Positions 1 to 8,300 of a DNA stretch of 9,103 bases are shown here, in pieces. The position numbers and the translations under genes were made by a program. The stretch's first letter is position 1. Each line of letters begins with the position of its first letter. Source of the stretch: an uncultured Eubacteriales bacterium (GTDB lineage Bacteria; Bacillota; Clostridia; Oscillospirales; Acutalibacteraceae); assembly GCA_900319255.1 (NCBI GenBank), contig ONNU01000038.1, forward strand, positions 1 through 9,103, in the 5' to 3' direction. The notes under the pieces were generated by a model. The model saw only the letters and a program-made list of their open reading frames with translations, searched no databases and was not told where the DNA came from.

Positions 1-95
1 ATTCAACTATAACACGCGGGAACGAAAGTAACGCTTTGTCCGAAACTGCCCCCGCGATTTTGGGTGCAGCGTCGACGCTGCCGGCGGCGGGGCGG
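1..95. other. GC-rich left edge, no supported gene
   Basis: This stretch is much richer in G and C than the genes that follow, especially from about 46 to 95. One plus-strand frame is open from position 3 to a TAA at 114-116, but its product resembles nothing I know and it runs through the promoter of the next gene. Another plus frame ends at a TAA at 29-31 and could be the last ten codons of an upstream gene. CGCGGG (15-20) and CCCGCG (51-56) could pair across a 30-base loop and are followed by ATTTT, a weak terminator-like arrangement. None of this is strong enough to call a gene or a terminator. Confidence 0.4.
66..81. repeat. Perfect 16-bp palindrome
   Basis: GCAGCGTCGACGCTGC is a perfect inverted repeat with no spacer. 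It lies 14 bases upstream of the -35 element of the promoter at 96-124. It could be a protein binding site or fold as a six-pair hairpin with a TCGA loop. No T-run follows, so it is not a terminator. Its function is unknown. Confidence 0.6.
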
Positions 96-124
96 TTGAC
101 ATGCCGATGGGAATAATGTATACT
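96..124 (+). promoter_or_regulatory. Vegetative (sigma-A type) promoter
   Basis: A perfect -35 hexamer TTGACA (96-101) is followed after exactly 17 bases by TATACT (119-124), which matches the TATAAT consensus at five of six positions. Transcription should start near 131. That gives a leader of roughly 77 bases before the ATG at 208 and makes the in-frame ATG at 136 almost leaderless, so 136 is an unlikely start. The leader contains a possible hairpin, TACAGG (146-151) with CCTGTA (166-171). Confidence 0.8.
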
Positions 125-135
125 TAAACTATACA
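117..135. promoter_or_regulatory. Operator-like inverted repeat over the -10 and start site
   Basis: TGTATACTTAAACTATACA is a 19-bp inverted repeat centred on A126 with a single mismatched pair (C123 against C129). It covers the whole -10 element and the predicted transcription start, where a bound repressor would block RNA polymerase. Paired TGTATA/TATACA half-sites are the kind of site bound by dimeric helix-turn-helix regulators. No regulator gene lies in the window, so the binding family cannot be named. AT-rich -10 regions can look partly palindromic by chance, which limits confidence. Confidence 0.5.
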
Positions 136-191
136 ATGAAACAGGTACAGGTGTTTCCGGCACTGCCTGTATATGGATCGTTTATAATTTC

Positions 192-199
192 AAGGAAGG
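192..199 (+). promoter_or_regulatory. Ribosome binding site fixing the start at 208
   Basis: AAGGAAGG lies 8 bases upstream of the ATG at 208. The reading frame is open back to an ATG at 136, but that ATG has no Shine-Dalgarno sequence and lies within a few bases of the predicted transcription start. The site therefore favours 208 as the true start. Confidence 0.75.
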
Positions 200-207
200 T
201 ATTCGCT

Positions 208-765
208 ATGAAAAAATTAATAAAACCGCTGAGAATCATTTTACCGGTCAGCCTTGTTCTGACATTTATTACGGCGGCTGTGCTGCTGTTCACACCTTTC
301 GGTTATCCTGCTGTAAAGGCGGCTACATATGATTTCGGATTTTTTGATTTCCGCTTTTCCTATACTGCCGATAATGTCATGACCGTGCTTTCCCATTATA
401 ACGGCGACAGAACCGCTGAGCTTACACGCTTTTATGTTATTGATTTTATACTCGCCTTTTTTGCGGCTGTTTTCTGCGTCACGCTCCCCATGACATTCTA
501 TTCAAAAAATGATAAGCATTATCTTCTCTTCAGAGCTTCCGCTTTTTCAGGACTGATGGCTTTCATTTTCAATGTTATCGAAAATATCCTGCTTCTTAGG
601 ATTGTCAATGTCATGCCATATTTTTCAGAAGGAGATGCTGATCTCGCTTCCGGTATCACCTCCCTCAAATGGGTGTTTATCGGAATATGGCTGCTTACAA
701 CTCTGCTGTTTATCATCACTACGGTTATTTCAGACAACAAAAAAGCCAGAGGCAGACAAAGATAA
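208..765 (+). CDS. Small four-helix integral membrane protein, function unknown
   Basis: The 185-residue product begins MKKLIKP, with positive charge before the first helix. Hydrophobic segments at about 10-30, 76-98, 108-134 and 152-174 predict four membrane helices. Both ends should be cytoplasmic, and the C-terminus is basic (KKARGRQR). The loop between helices 1 and 2 (about 31-75) is long, aromatic and polar (FDFRFSYTADN) and should face outside. Helix 2 starts RFYVIDF, helix 3 carries an Asn/Glu pair reversed as EN at 125-126 inside the membrane, and helix 4 is preceded by TSLKW (151-155). This layout recalls a widespread family of small uncharacterised four-helix proteins, but I cannot name a family or function. 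The gene has its own promoter and terminator, so it is probably transcribed alone and may be controlled by the palindrome at 117-135. Confidence 0.85.
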   Translation: MKKLIKPLRIILPVSLVLTFITAAVLLFTPFGYPAVKAATYDFGFFDFRFSYTADNVMTVLSHYNGDRTAELTRFYVIDFILAFFAAVFCVTLPMTFYSKNDKHYLLFRASAFSGLMAFIFNVIENILLLRIVNVMPYFSEGDADLASGITSLKWVFIGIWLLTTLLFIITTVISDNKKARGRQR

Positions 766-796
766 TTTAATACACACTTGCTCACTATCCACTTAC

Positions 797-832
797 ACAG
801 GCTGTCCCGATTTGCAGGCAGCCTGTTTTTTT
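797..832 (+). terminator. Intrinsic terminator after the membrane protein gene
   Basis: ACAGGCTG (797-804) pairs perfectly with CAGCCTGT (819-826). One G-T and one C-G pair extend the stem to ten pairs around a loop at 807-816. Seven T residues (826-832) follow at once. It sits 32 bases after the TAA at 763-765 and separates this gene from yunB. The minus strand has no matching T-run, so it works only for plus-strand transcription. Confidence 0.9.
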
Positions 833-902
833 CATGCCTTTATTCATCCCGGCGGTAACACCATAACGGCTTTTGCAGTATGATATTACGGGAGGGTTGC
901 AT

Positions 903-1550
903 ATGAAAATAAAAAACAGCAGACAGCGGAAAAGAATTATCCTTCGCTGTCTGCTTATTATTTGCGTTTTGATCTTTTTATCAGCCGCTTTTATCGAATG
1001 GCGGGTCAAGCCGGTGGTCGCATCGGTGGCTTCGGTACAGGCAAAGGGCTTTGCGGTCACTGCCGTTAACCGGGCGGCTGCTGAGGTTCTCCGGGAATAC
1101 GATATCCCCGAGCTTGAATCGGTGACTTCCTCCGACGAAGGTCTGCTGCGTTCTGTCAGCACTAACACCGCCGCCGCAAATGAGCTGAAGCACCGTATTA
1201 CTCTGAGCGCTCAGGATGCGCTGAGGGGGCTTTCTCACGAAAGAATAAACATTCCCGCAGGTCTGCTGTTCGGAGGGGAGCTTTTCGGAGCTGTGGGTCC
1301 TGAGATACCCGTATATATTTCCCTTTCCGGCACTGCTGACAGTGATTTTGAGGAAAGCTTTGAAAGCGGGGGTATCAATCAGACGGTACATAAGCTGTCG
1401 CTGAGGATAGATGTACAGCTTAGCGTACTTACTCCCTCCGGGACTGAAAGCGAAAGGGTATCTACCTCTGTGCTGATCGGGGAAACGGTTATTATCGGGG
1501 CTACGCCGCAGGGAGTATTCGGCGCGGGGAGTCTGGGGACAATATCGTAA
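903..1550 (+). CDS. yunB: Sporulation protein YunB
   Basis: The 215-residue product has a basic N-terminus (KNSRQRKR), one membrane helix at about 11-31, then an extracytoplasmic domain. Features I associate with YunB are the segment after the helix (FAVTAVNRAA, 50-59), the central block INIPAGLLFGG to PEIPVYI (115-139), the INQTVHKLSLRIDVQ signature (158-172), and the end block VLIGETVIIGATPQ (190-203). In Bacillus subtilis yunB is a sigma-E (mother cell) gene needed for efficient sporulation; its biochemical role is not established. That protein is about 250 residues, so this one is somewhat short, with a reduced C-terminus after TPQ. The ATG at 903 is chosen because GGGAGGG (890-896) lies 6 bases upstream; an in-frame TTG at 873 lacks such a site. 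A very weak sigma-E-like pair (ATTCAT at 842, CATAAC at 862) precedes the gene. It converges on addA with a 27-base gap. Confidence 0.92.
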   Translation: MKIKNSRQRKRIILRCLLIICVLIFLSAAFIEWRVKPVVASVASVQAKGFAVTAVNRAAAEVLREYDIPELESVTSSDEGLLRSVSTNTAAANELKHRITLSAQDALRGLSHERINIPAGLLFGGELFGAVGPEIPVYISLSGTADSDFEESFESGGINQTVHKLSLRIDVQLSVLTPSGTESERVSTSVLIGETVIIGATPQGVFGAGSLGTIS

Positions 1551-1577
1551 AATCTGAAACCTTTACCCTTCTCTGCT

Positions 1578-4500
1578 TCACTCTGCCAGCACCGCTTCTC
1601 CACAATGCAGCGAATACAGATAACACTGCTTCACCGGCTTATCAAACAGCATCTCCGCCGCTTCTTTATAAAGCCTCAGCTGTAACGCATATCTTCTGTT
1701 CAGCTCCTGCGCCTCCTTGACAGCATCCGTTTTATAATCCACAATGACCATTCCGTCATCCTCTTCAAATATACAGTCGATGGCTCCCTGCATCACGGGG
1801 CTGTATTCCTCTCCGCTTTCTTTCAGCTTATCCCTCAGCTCCTTATCATTTGCAAGGGCAAGAGCTGCCGGGATGCGTACAGTAAAGCGGTATTCCCTGT
1901 ACAGTCTGAGGGAATTGACCATTCTTTCAAAAAGCGGGGTTCTGATGAAGCTGCTGATATTTTTATCTATCACAAGCTCCGTCTGCTCTGCACTCATCAT
2001 GCCGCTGTCTATGATACGCTGCTTTTCCTCTTCAAGGCTGCCGTCCGCTCCCAGCTCGTACAGCCTTTTCAGATCGGCAAACTGCAAAAATTCATGGGTA
2101 GCAGTTCCTCTTTCGGTAGGCGATACCCTGCCCTTGCGCGCAAATGCAGGTCTGGAAGCGGCTAAATATTCAGGCGCTATGCCTCTGTGGGCAAGCATTG
2201 AGGCTGACACCTTTGAAGGTATCCTTGCGCTGATGATTTCGCTTTCCTCGTCATATATATCCTCAAGCTGTCTGAGCATTTCAGGAGATGGCTGAACGCT
2301 TTCTTTAAGCTCGCTTTCATCTGCTTTTTCTGCATTGAGCTTATAATATACAAAGCCGATATCCGGCGCATTTTCTATTACGGGAAGGCTCTCAGCGTCT
2401 GTGTCTGTTTCATCTGCGATATATTCTCTGATACGCTTCTGCTTTCCGTTCACAAGCAGGCACATGGTCAGCCAGTCGGAATAATTCTGGCATGACATTA
2501 TCTCATAGGGCGTGAATCTTCCCCTTTCGTCAAGGGTGCATTTTTCAGCAATACCGTAAAGGTATTTCCTGAATTCCATGCAGATTTCTTCCTCTTCTTC
2601 ATTTTCATCGTATTCACTCTTTGAGGAGAAGGTGGACAGCACCACAAGCTTTTCCTTTGCTCTTGTCATTGCGACATAAAGCACACGCATCTGTTCGCTT
2701 TTTTCCTCTTCCTCATTTGCCGCATGGATAGCCGTATACTGCAGGGTATTATAATCCAGCATGTTTTCACCCTCAAGGGCGCGCATTCCTATGCCTAATT
2801 CCGGATGGAAATTGATCTTTTCAAAATAGCTCTTTTTATTGGTTCTGGAGCCTGCAAGTATACAGATGGGAAATTCAAGTCCCTTTGAATGATGGATCGT
2901 CATTATCCTTACGGCGTTAGCAGGAACGCTGTCCCTGACATTGATGCCGCTGCCCGTTTCTGTCAGGTATCTGATATGGCGCACAAAGCCGTTCAGACCG
3001 CCGCTTGTGCTGTTTTCATAATCTGCTGCAAAGCGTATGAAGCGGCGGAGATTGCCTATGCGCTGCTGAGGATCCTTCATTGCGCTCACTGCGCTGACAA
3101 AGCCGGTCTTTTCAAATACAAGCTCTATCAGCCTGTCACACGGACAGGTCACTGCGAGAGTGCGGAAATAACGCATGAGGGAAATGAAATCAAGGCATTT
3201 CCTGCCCAGAGCGTCATCATCCTTTGATTTGCCCATAAGCTTTTTATAATAGCGTCTGCCCTTCTGCTCCTTTAATTCAGCAAGCTCATCCGGTGTGAAG
3301 CCGAAAACAGGGCACATCAATGCTGCTGCCATATCCACATCCGACAGCGGATTGCTGAGTATCCTCAGATATGAAACCGCCGCTCTTATCTCGTATTTAT
3401 CAAGAAGGTCGTATTCCGTATCGGTGCAGGAGGGTATTCCGGCTTTTTCCAGCTGCTGGGAATAGATATGAGCCTTATTTCTTACAGCGCGCAGAAGTAT
3501 GCAGAAATCTCCGTAGCCCGCAGGTCTTGTTTTGCCGTTATCATATACGGTCATGCCCTCGCTTATCATTTTCTTTATAAGCCTTGCGCAGTAAATGCCC
3601 TCTGCTATATTGAGGTTATCTATGCTTTCATCATCACTGTCGGATGAAGGCGCCTTTTTATATTCGATATAATGTATCTCCGTATCAGGCTCGCTGCTGC
3701 TTTTTTCGGGATAATCCGCTCCGGCTGCAAGACGCTGGGTATTATCATATTCGATCTGTCCCGACTTTTCCGACATGATAAGTCCGAATACATAGTTTGC
3801 TCCGTCTATGATACCCCTGCGGCTGCGGAAATTCCGGTCAAGCACGATAAGCGCAGGAAATTCCGGGTTATCCCTGTCGTAAAGCTTTCCCTTTTCGCAG
3901 CGGGCTTTGAAAAGTCCCGGCTCGGCATTTCTGAAACGGTAAATGCTCTGCTTTACATCGCCGACAACAAACAGATTCTTTTCATCTCTGGAAATAGCCT
4001 TGAAAATGCTTTCCTGGATATCATTGGTATCCTGGTATTCATCTATCATTATCTGCTCATACTGCTTTGACAGCTCACAGGCAAATTCCGTGCGGACATA
4101 TTCTCCGCTTTTTTCATCCTTTTCATAAAGCATTCGGAGCATCAGTCTTTCAAGGTCGGAAAAATCAAGTATGCCCTTTTCTGTTTTCGCCCTGAAAAAG
4201 TTCGTGTCAAATTCCTCAAGCACCCTTTTCAGGCATCTGATAACAGGAAGGGTCTTTTCATTTCCTCTTTTCATCATCTCATCCGAAAACAAAGCGTATT
4301 CCCTGATGTCATTTTCGACGATATCCGCAAATTTTCCCAGAAGCGAGGCTGCCGTTTTCAGCTCCATATCCTTTGACGCGCCTGTGGAAATACGCACCTT
4401 ACTGAAATCGTTTATTATTGAAGCGGCGGCGGAAATATCAAGCTCCTGCTCGCTGTAAAGCTCCTCAAGCCCGGTGAGGAAATATTCATAGCTGTCAAAT

Positions 4501-5300
4501 GCATCCAGCACTGCCCCATAGCTTTTCTTTTTTGTAAGGGAATACTGCTCCTCGATATGTGCCCTGTACTGCTGCGCATTTTCAAAGGTCGATCTCAGCT
4601 TTTCAAAATAATTCCTCAGTCTGTGCATCAGATATTTTGCACATTCGTTTTCATTGATATCCTGATCGGGAAGATAACGGCTGACGCATTTATCCATCCA
4701 CTGATCCGGGAATGCATGGGCGCAGTATTTATCATATGCAAGCAGCAGATTTGTTTCAAGATCGCTGTCGAGCTTTGAATCTGTCAGCAGCAGGCTCAGG
4801 GTCTCGAAATCCTCATGCAGCTTCTGCTGCTCCGGGTCGTCATCCCTGCCGCTGCGGTAGAACTGCTCTATTATATCGGACATTATGCGCCTTCTCAGCT
4901 CGTGCAGCTCCGTATCGCTGCCTACACGGTAATCACGGCTTATGCCAAGACGGAAAAAGTTCTCCCTGACCACCCTGCTGCAATAGCTGTCGATGGTGCA
5001 TATATCGGCGCAGCCAAGCAGAAGCTGCTGGCGGCGGTAGAAATCATTGCCCGGGTCATCTGCGATAAGATGATCTATGGCTTTCGATATCCTGGTTTTC
5101 ATTTCGGCTGCCGCTGTATTGGTAAAGGTCAGTATCAGCAGCTTATCCGCAGGTATCATATCCTCTGTCAGAAGCTTTATCACCCGCTGCACAAGAACTC
5201 TTGTCTTTCCCGAGCCTGCCGCCGCTGAAACGGTTATCTGTCCCCCGTGGGCGCGCATCGCATCCAGCTGCGCCGGGGTCGGTTTAAATCCTTCAGCCAT
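1578..5300 (-). CDS. addA: ATP-dependent helicase/nuclease subunit A (AddA)
   Basis: AddA is the motor and one nuclease of the AddAB enzyme, which unwinds and resects DNA ends at double-strand breaks so that RecA can load. The 1240-residue product matches the usual length (about 1230 in Bacillus subtilis). All UvrD/Rep-type superfamily 1 helicase motifs are visible: Walker A AAAGSGKT (26-33), motif Ia TFTNTAAAEM (58-67), motif II DEYQDTN (420-426), motif III GDVKQSIYRFRNA (447-459), motif IV NFRS (490-493), motif V TIHHSKGLEF (801-810) and motif VI VLYVAMTRAKEKL (873-885). The C-terminal RecB-type nuclease has H1069 in GTATHEF, D1175 in GAIDCIF, D1188 and K1190 in VDYKT, and the QLRLY motif (Q1207, Y1211). 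No key residue is missing. A short acidic run (EEEEE) near 901-905 is unremarkable. The ATG at 5300 has AGGAGG six bases upstream and overlaps the end of addB. Confidence 0.98.
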   Translation of the reverse strand: MAEGFKPTPAQLDAMRAHGGQITVSAAAGSGKTRVLVQRVIKLLTEDMIPADKLLILTFTNTAAAEMKTRISKAIDHLIADDPGNDFYRRQQLLLGCADICTIDSYCSRVVRENFFRLGISRDYRVGSDTELHELRRRIMSDIIEQFYRSGRDDDPEQQKLHEDFETLSLLLTDSKLDSDLETNLLLAYDKYCAHAFPDQWMDKCVSRYLPDQDINENECAKYLMHRLRNYFEKLRSTFENAQQYRAHIEEQYSLTKKKSYGAVLDAFDSYEYFLTGLEELYSEQELDISAAASIINDFSKVRISTGASKDMELKTAASLLGKFADIVENDIREYALFSDEMMKRGNEKTLPVIRCLKRVLEEFDTNFFRAKTEKGILDFSDLERLMLRMLYEKDEKSGEYVRTEFACELSKQYEQIMIDEYQDTNDIQESIFKAISRDEKNLFVVGDVKQSIYRFRNAEPGLFKARCEKGKLYDRDNPEFPALIVLDRNFRSRRGIIDGANYVFGLIMSEKSGQIEYDNTQRLAAGADYPEKSSSEPDTEIHYIEYKKAPSSDSDDESIDNLNIAEGIYCARLIKKMISEGMTVYDNGKTRPAGYGDFCILLRAVRNKAHIYSQQLEKAGIPSCTDTEYDLLDKYEIRAAVSYLRILSNPLSDVDMAAALMCPVFGFTPDELAELKEQKGRRYYKKLMGKSKDDDALGRKCLDFISLMRYFRTLAVTCPCDRLIELVFEKTGFVSAVSAMKDPQQRIGNLRRFIRFAADYENSTSGGLNGFVRHIRYLTETGSGINVRDSVPANAVRIMTIHHSKGLEFPICILAGSRTNKKSYFEKINFHPELGIGMRALEGENMLDYNTLQYTAIHAANEEEEKSEQMRVLYVAMTRAKEKLVVLSTFSSKSEYDENEEEEEICMEFRKYLYGIAEKCTLDERGRFTPYEIMSCQNYSDWLTMCLLVNGKQKRIREYIADETDTDAESLPVIENAPDIGFVYYKLNAEKADESELKESVQPSPEMLRQLEDIYDEESEIISARIPSKVSASMLAHRGIAPEYLAASRPAFARKGRVSPTERGTATHEFLQFADLKRLYELGADGSLEEEKQRIIDSGMMSAEQTELVIDKNISSFIRTPLFERMVNSLRLYREYRFTVRIPAALALANDKELRDKLKESGEEYSPVMQGAIDCIFEEDDGMVIVDYKTDAVKEAQELNRRYALQLRLYKEAAEMLFDKPVKQCYLYSLHCGEAVLAE

Positions 5301-8300
5301 CGTTATCCTCCTCTCCGCTGTCTGTCTCCTCCATCAGGCTCAGTGCCTCCTTCATCTCCATGGAATGAAGCTCCCGCACCTTATCGCCTGTTTCAAAGCG
5401 GCAGACGCTCTTATAATCGCAGAACTGACACGCCTGCTTTTCAGGATAGGCTTCGATATTTCCTGAATAAAGCTCCGTTCCCATTGCTTTTAGACAATGA
5501 TCTATATATCTGAAGATCAGCTCAAACTGTTCGTTTGTGACCACGCTGCTTCTTGAGCTGAGGTCATAGGGCGGTCTTTTATTGACATTTGCAGGAATGA
5601 AATTTCCCTCCAGACCGCTTTCCATCAGCTCCAGTATATCCTTCTCTGCAAGCAGAAGCCCGTTCATGCGGAAGTTTTTATTTTCCTTTTCATATGACTG
5701 CGAAAGGGCTGATGGATCATTTGAGACAGCTGCGCTCGTCTTTGCAGTCGAGGGTACATATAGAACTCCGGCAGGGAGCATTCTCTTACCCTCCGAATAT
5801 TTTTTCGCGCCGTTTTTCATAATCGCCGAAAGGTACAGAAGCATCTGGAGCTTCATGCCGTTTGCGATATTTCCCAGCTTGAAAACATCATTTCCCGTTT
5901 TATAATCAATGATCCTGATATACTTATCGTTTCCGATGGTAATAGTATCAACTCTGTCCACAAAGCCGCTTACAATAAGTCTTTCCCCTGTGGGCAGCTC
6001 CAGCTCATACGCAGGTATGCCGCCGTCGTCATCCGCTCCGATACGCAGCTCGAAATCCTCCGGACGGAATTTATCATGCATAAACTGCAGGCGCATCCTT
6101 CTGAGTGTTTTGAAGGCGTTTCTTCTTATCCTCATGCAAAGGGCTGTGAAGCGGTTTGTTCTTTCCTGTTCATTGCCGAGAGTGCTGACATACCGGTCGA
6201 GATATTTTTTTATTTCCTCTTTCAGCCGGTCATCGTCAAAGGTGATAAATTCCTCAATCTTATGCTCCCTGAGCATCTGTTCAAAGATATAATGCATGGC
6301 TGTTCCGTAAAGTCCGCTGTCCATGGATGCCTTGCGCAGGGGATAGACCTCTATGCCGAATTTGCAGTAATATGCAAATTTGCAGGCTGCAAACTGATCC
6401 AGCTTTGTGCTTGAAAGACGCATGGGCGAACCGAACAGCCTGTTTATCATCCTGTGGTCATGCATCGAAAAGGGCTCTTTCTCAGCAAAGCGGCTGATAG
6501 CCATTGCGCGGTCACGGTATTTCGGCTTTTCAAGAAAATACTGCCTGAGAGCTTCGCTTTCCGGTGTTTTTTCCTTCCAGTTCACTGCGCATAGATCAAA
6601 GCATTGTCTTTCACTGAAAAGCTTACCCTCATCCGTTCTGTCCGATGTCACCACTGTATCGGGAAGAATGGCAAGCAGCTCGCTTATCGCCGCAGACGGC
6701 TCGCTGGAGGCTCCGGCTGCGTTCTGTGTATGATAGCTGACAAAAAGCTTTTCAGAGGGCGCGCTGAAGGCTGCGTATACATTATATTTTTCCTTGAGGG
6801 AGTTTGCGAAAATACCCTCATAAAGCGGCAGCTGCTTATCCGCAGGACATTCCTCACGAAGCAGTCTTCTTTCGCTGTCCGTGAAGATACCCACAGCCCC
6901 CGGATACATTGGAAATTCTCCTTCGTTGCAGCCTATCGCAAAGACCGCTCTCGGCGCTTCGCTTCTGATGCTTCCCGCAACGCCTGCGGTAACGCTGCTG
7001 ACGGTGCGCGGGATATCCCCCACCGGGGTCTTTCTTATATACACCCGCAGAAGCTCCAGATATGATCTGCTGTCGATCCTTTTCCCGGACAGCACATCAT
7101 AAAGGCTGTCAAGTATACCCATAAGCTTATCCCAGACTGAGGCTTCTCTTTCCGCAATATTCCCGCCGGCTGTTTTTTCAAGCCTGGTTATATATTCCCT
7201 GAAGCCTGCGCTGCATCCCACCGCTTCCATATATCTGTAAAGCGCAGCGGTCATCTGTGTGCCGTCCTCAGAGCCTCTGATATCCGCTTCAAAGCGCATA
7301 ACAGGGTCAATCAGCCTTTTCCTTGCCTCCTCGATCCTTTCAAGACGCTTATCATTATCATCATGCCTTCTGTCATTGCCGATGCCGTCCGGCGACATAG
7401 TGAAGGGCTCCTTCCATCGGCTGCCCCTTACGCTCCATATAAACGCATAATCCTCAAGCTCAAAGGTATCATATTCACTCAGCCCGGTAAAGCCGCATTT
7501 AGCAAGACGTATCACCGATTCCGCATCATAGCCCCCGTGAATGACATCAAAAACTGAGGTTATCATACGCACAAGGTTTTTTCCGTCAAGCGTCTCGTTT
7601 TCAGAAAGAAAATAGGGTATGCCGTATTTTGGCAGCTCTGTGCGGATGATGCTTTTATATTTATCAAGATCTCTTGTGATTATCTCGATTTCGTTATATT
7701 TATAGCCCTGCTCATGCACAAGCTCGAATATCCTTCTTGCAACCCAGGATATCTCTTCATATATACCCAGCGCTCTGCATATGACAACTGAGCCGTCATT
7801 TTTGCATTTTTCAGGCGCTATGCCTGATCTGAAGGATGAAAACAGCCCCGCCTCCACAGCGGCAAGCGCAGGACTTCTGAAGCGTATGCCTGTTTTTTCC
7901 GGCTGAGTTATCTTTATCCTATGACCGGTCTTATCCGCTGCGCGAAGAAGCCTTCTGTATGTATCCGCAGGCTCGGAAAATACCGATGATTCCCTGCCAA
8001 GTATATCTCTGTCGCAGCACAGGGAAATATATATGCTTTCGCTTTGCTCAAAAATGCGCTCGATAATCCTTATCTCCTGCGCGGAAAAGCCGGTGAAGGA
8101 ATCAATAAGCACCGTCTTTCCCTCAAAATAGCGGTGATCCCCGAGTATATCATAAAGCCTCACAAGATCATCGTCCGGGTCTTCATAGGCGTTTCCCAGT
8201 ATCGCATTATAGGCTGCGTAAATTCTTGCGCTGTCCCTCAGCTTCGATGCAAGCACACGGCTTTCCACCCTTTTTGCGGCTTCAAAAAGCTGTTCCGGTG

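Noticed and set aside
136..207. A longer version of the membrane protein starting at the ATG at 136
   Set aside because: That ATG is only about five bases from the predicted transcription start and has no ribosome binding site, while the ATG at 208 has AAGGAAGG correctly placed and begins a typical MKKLIKP membrane-protein N-terminus.
842..869. A sigma-E promoter for yunB (ATTCAT, 14-base gap, CATAAC)
   Set aside because: The geometry suits a sporulation promoter and yunB is sigma-E controlled in Bacillus, but both elements match the consensus poorly, so I do not list it as a feature.
1744..2295. A 183-codon plus-strand open frame antisense to addA
   Set aside because: It is antisense to the conserved C-terminal part of addA, its product is Ser/Leu-rich as expected of an antisense shadow, and it shows no domain. 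The same applies to the other long antisense frames within addA and addB.
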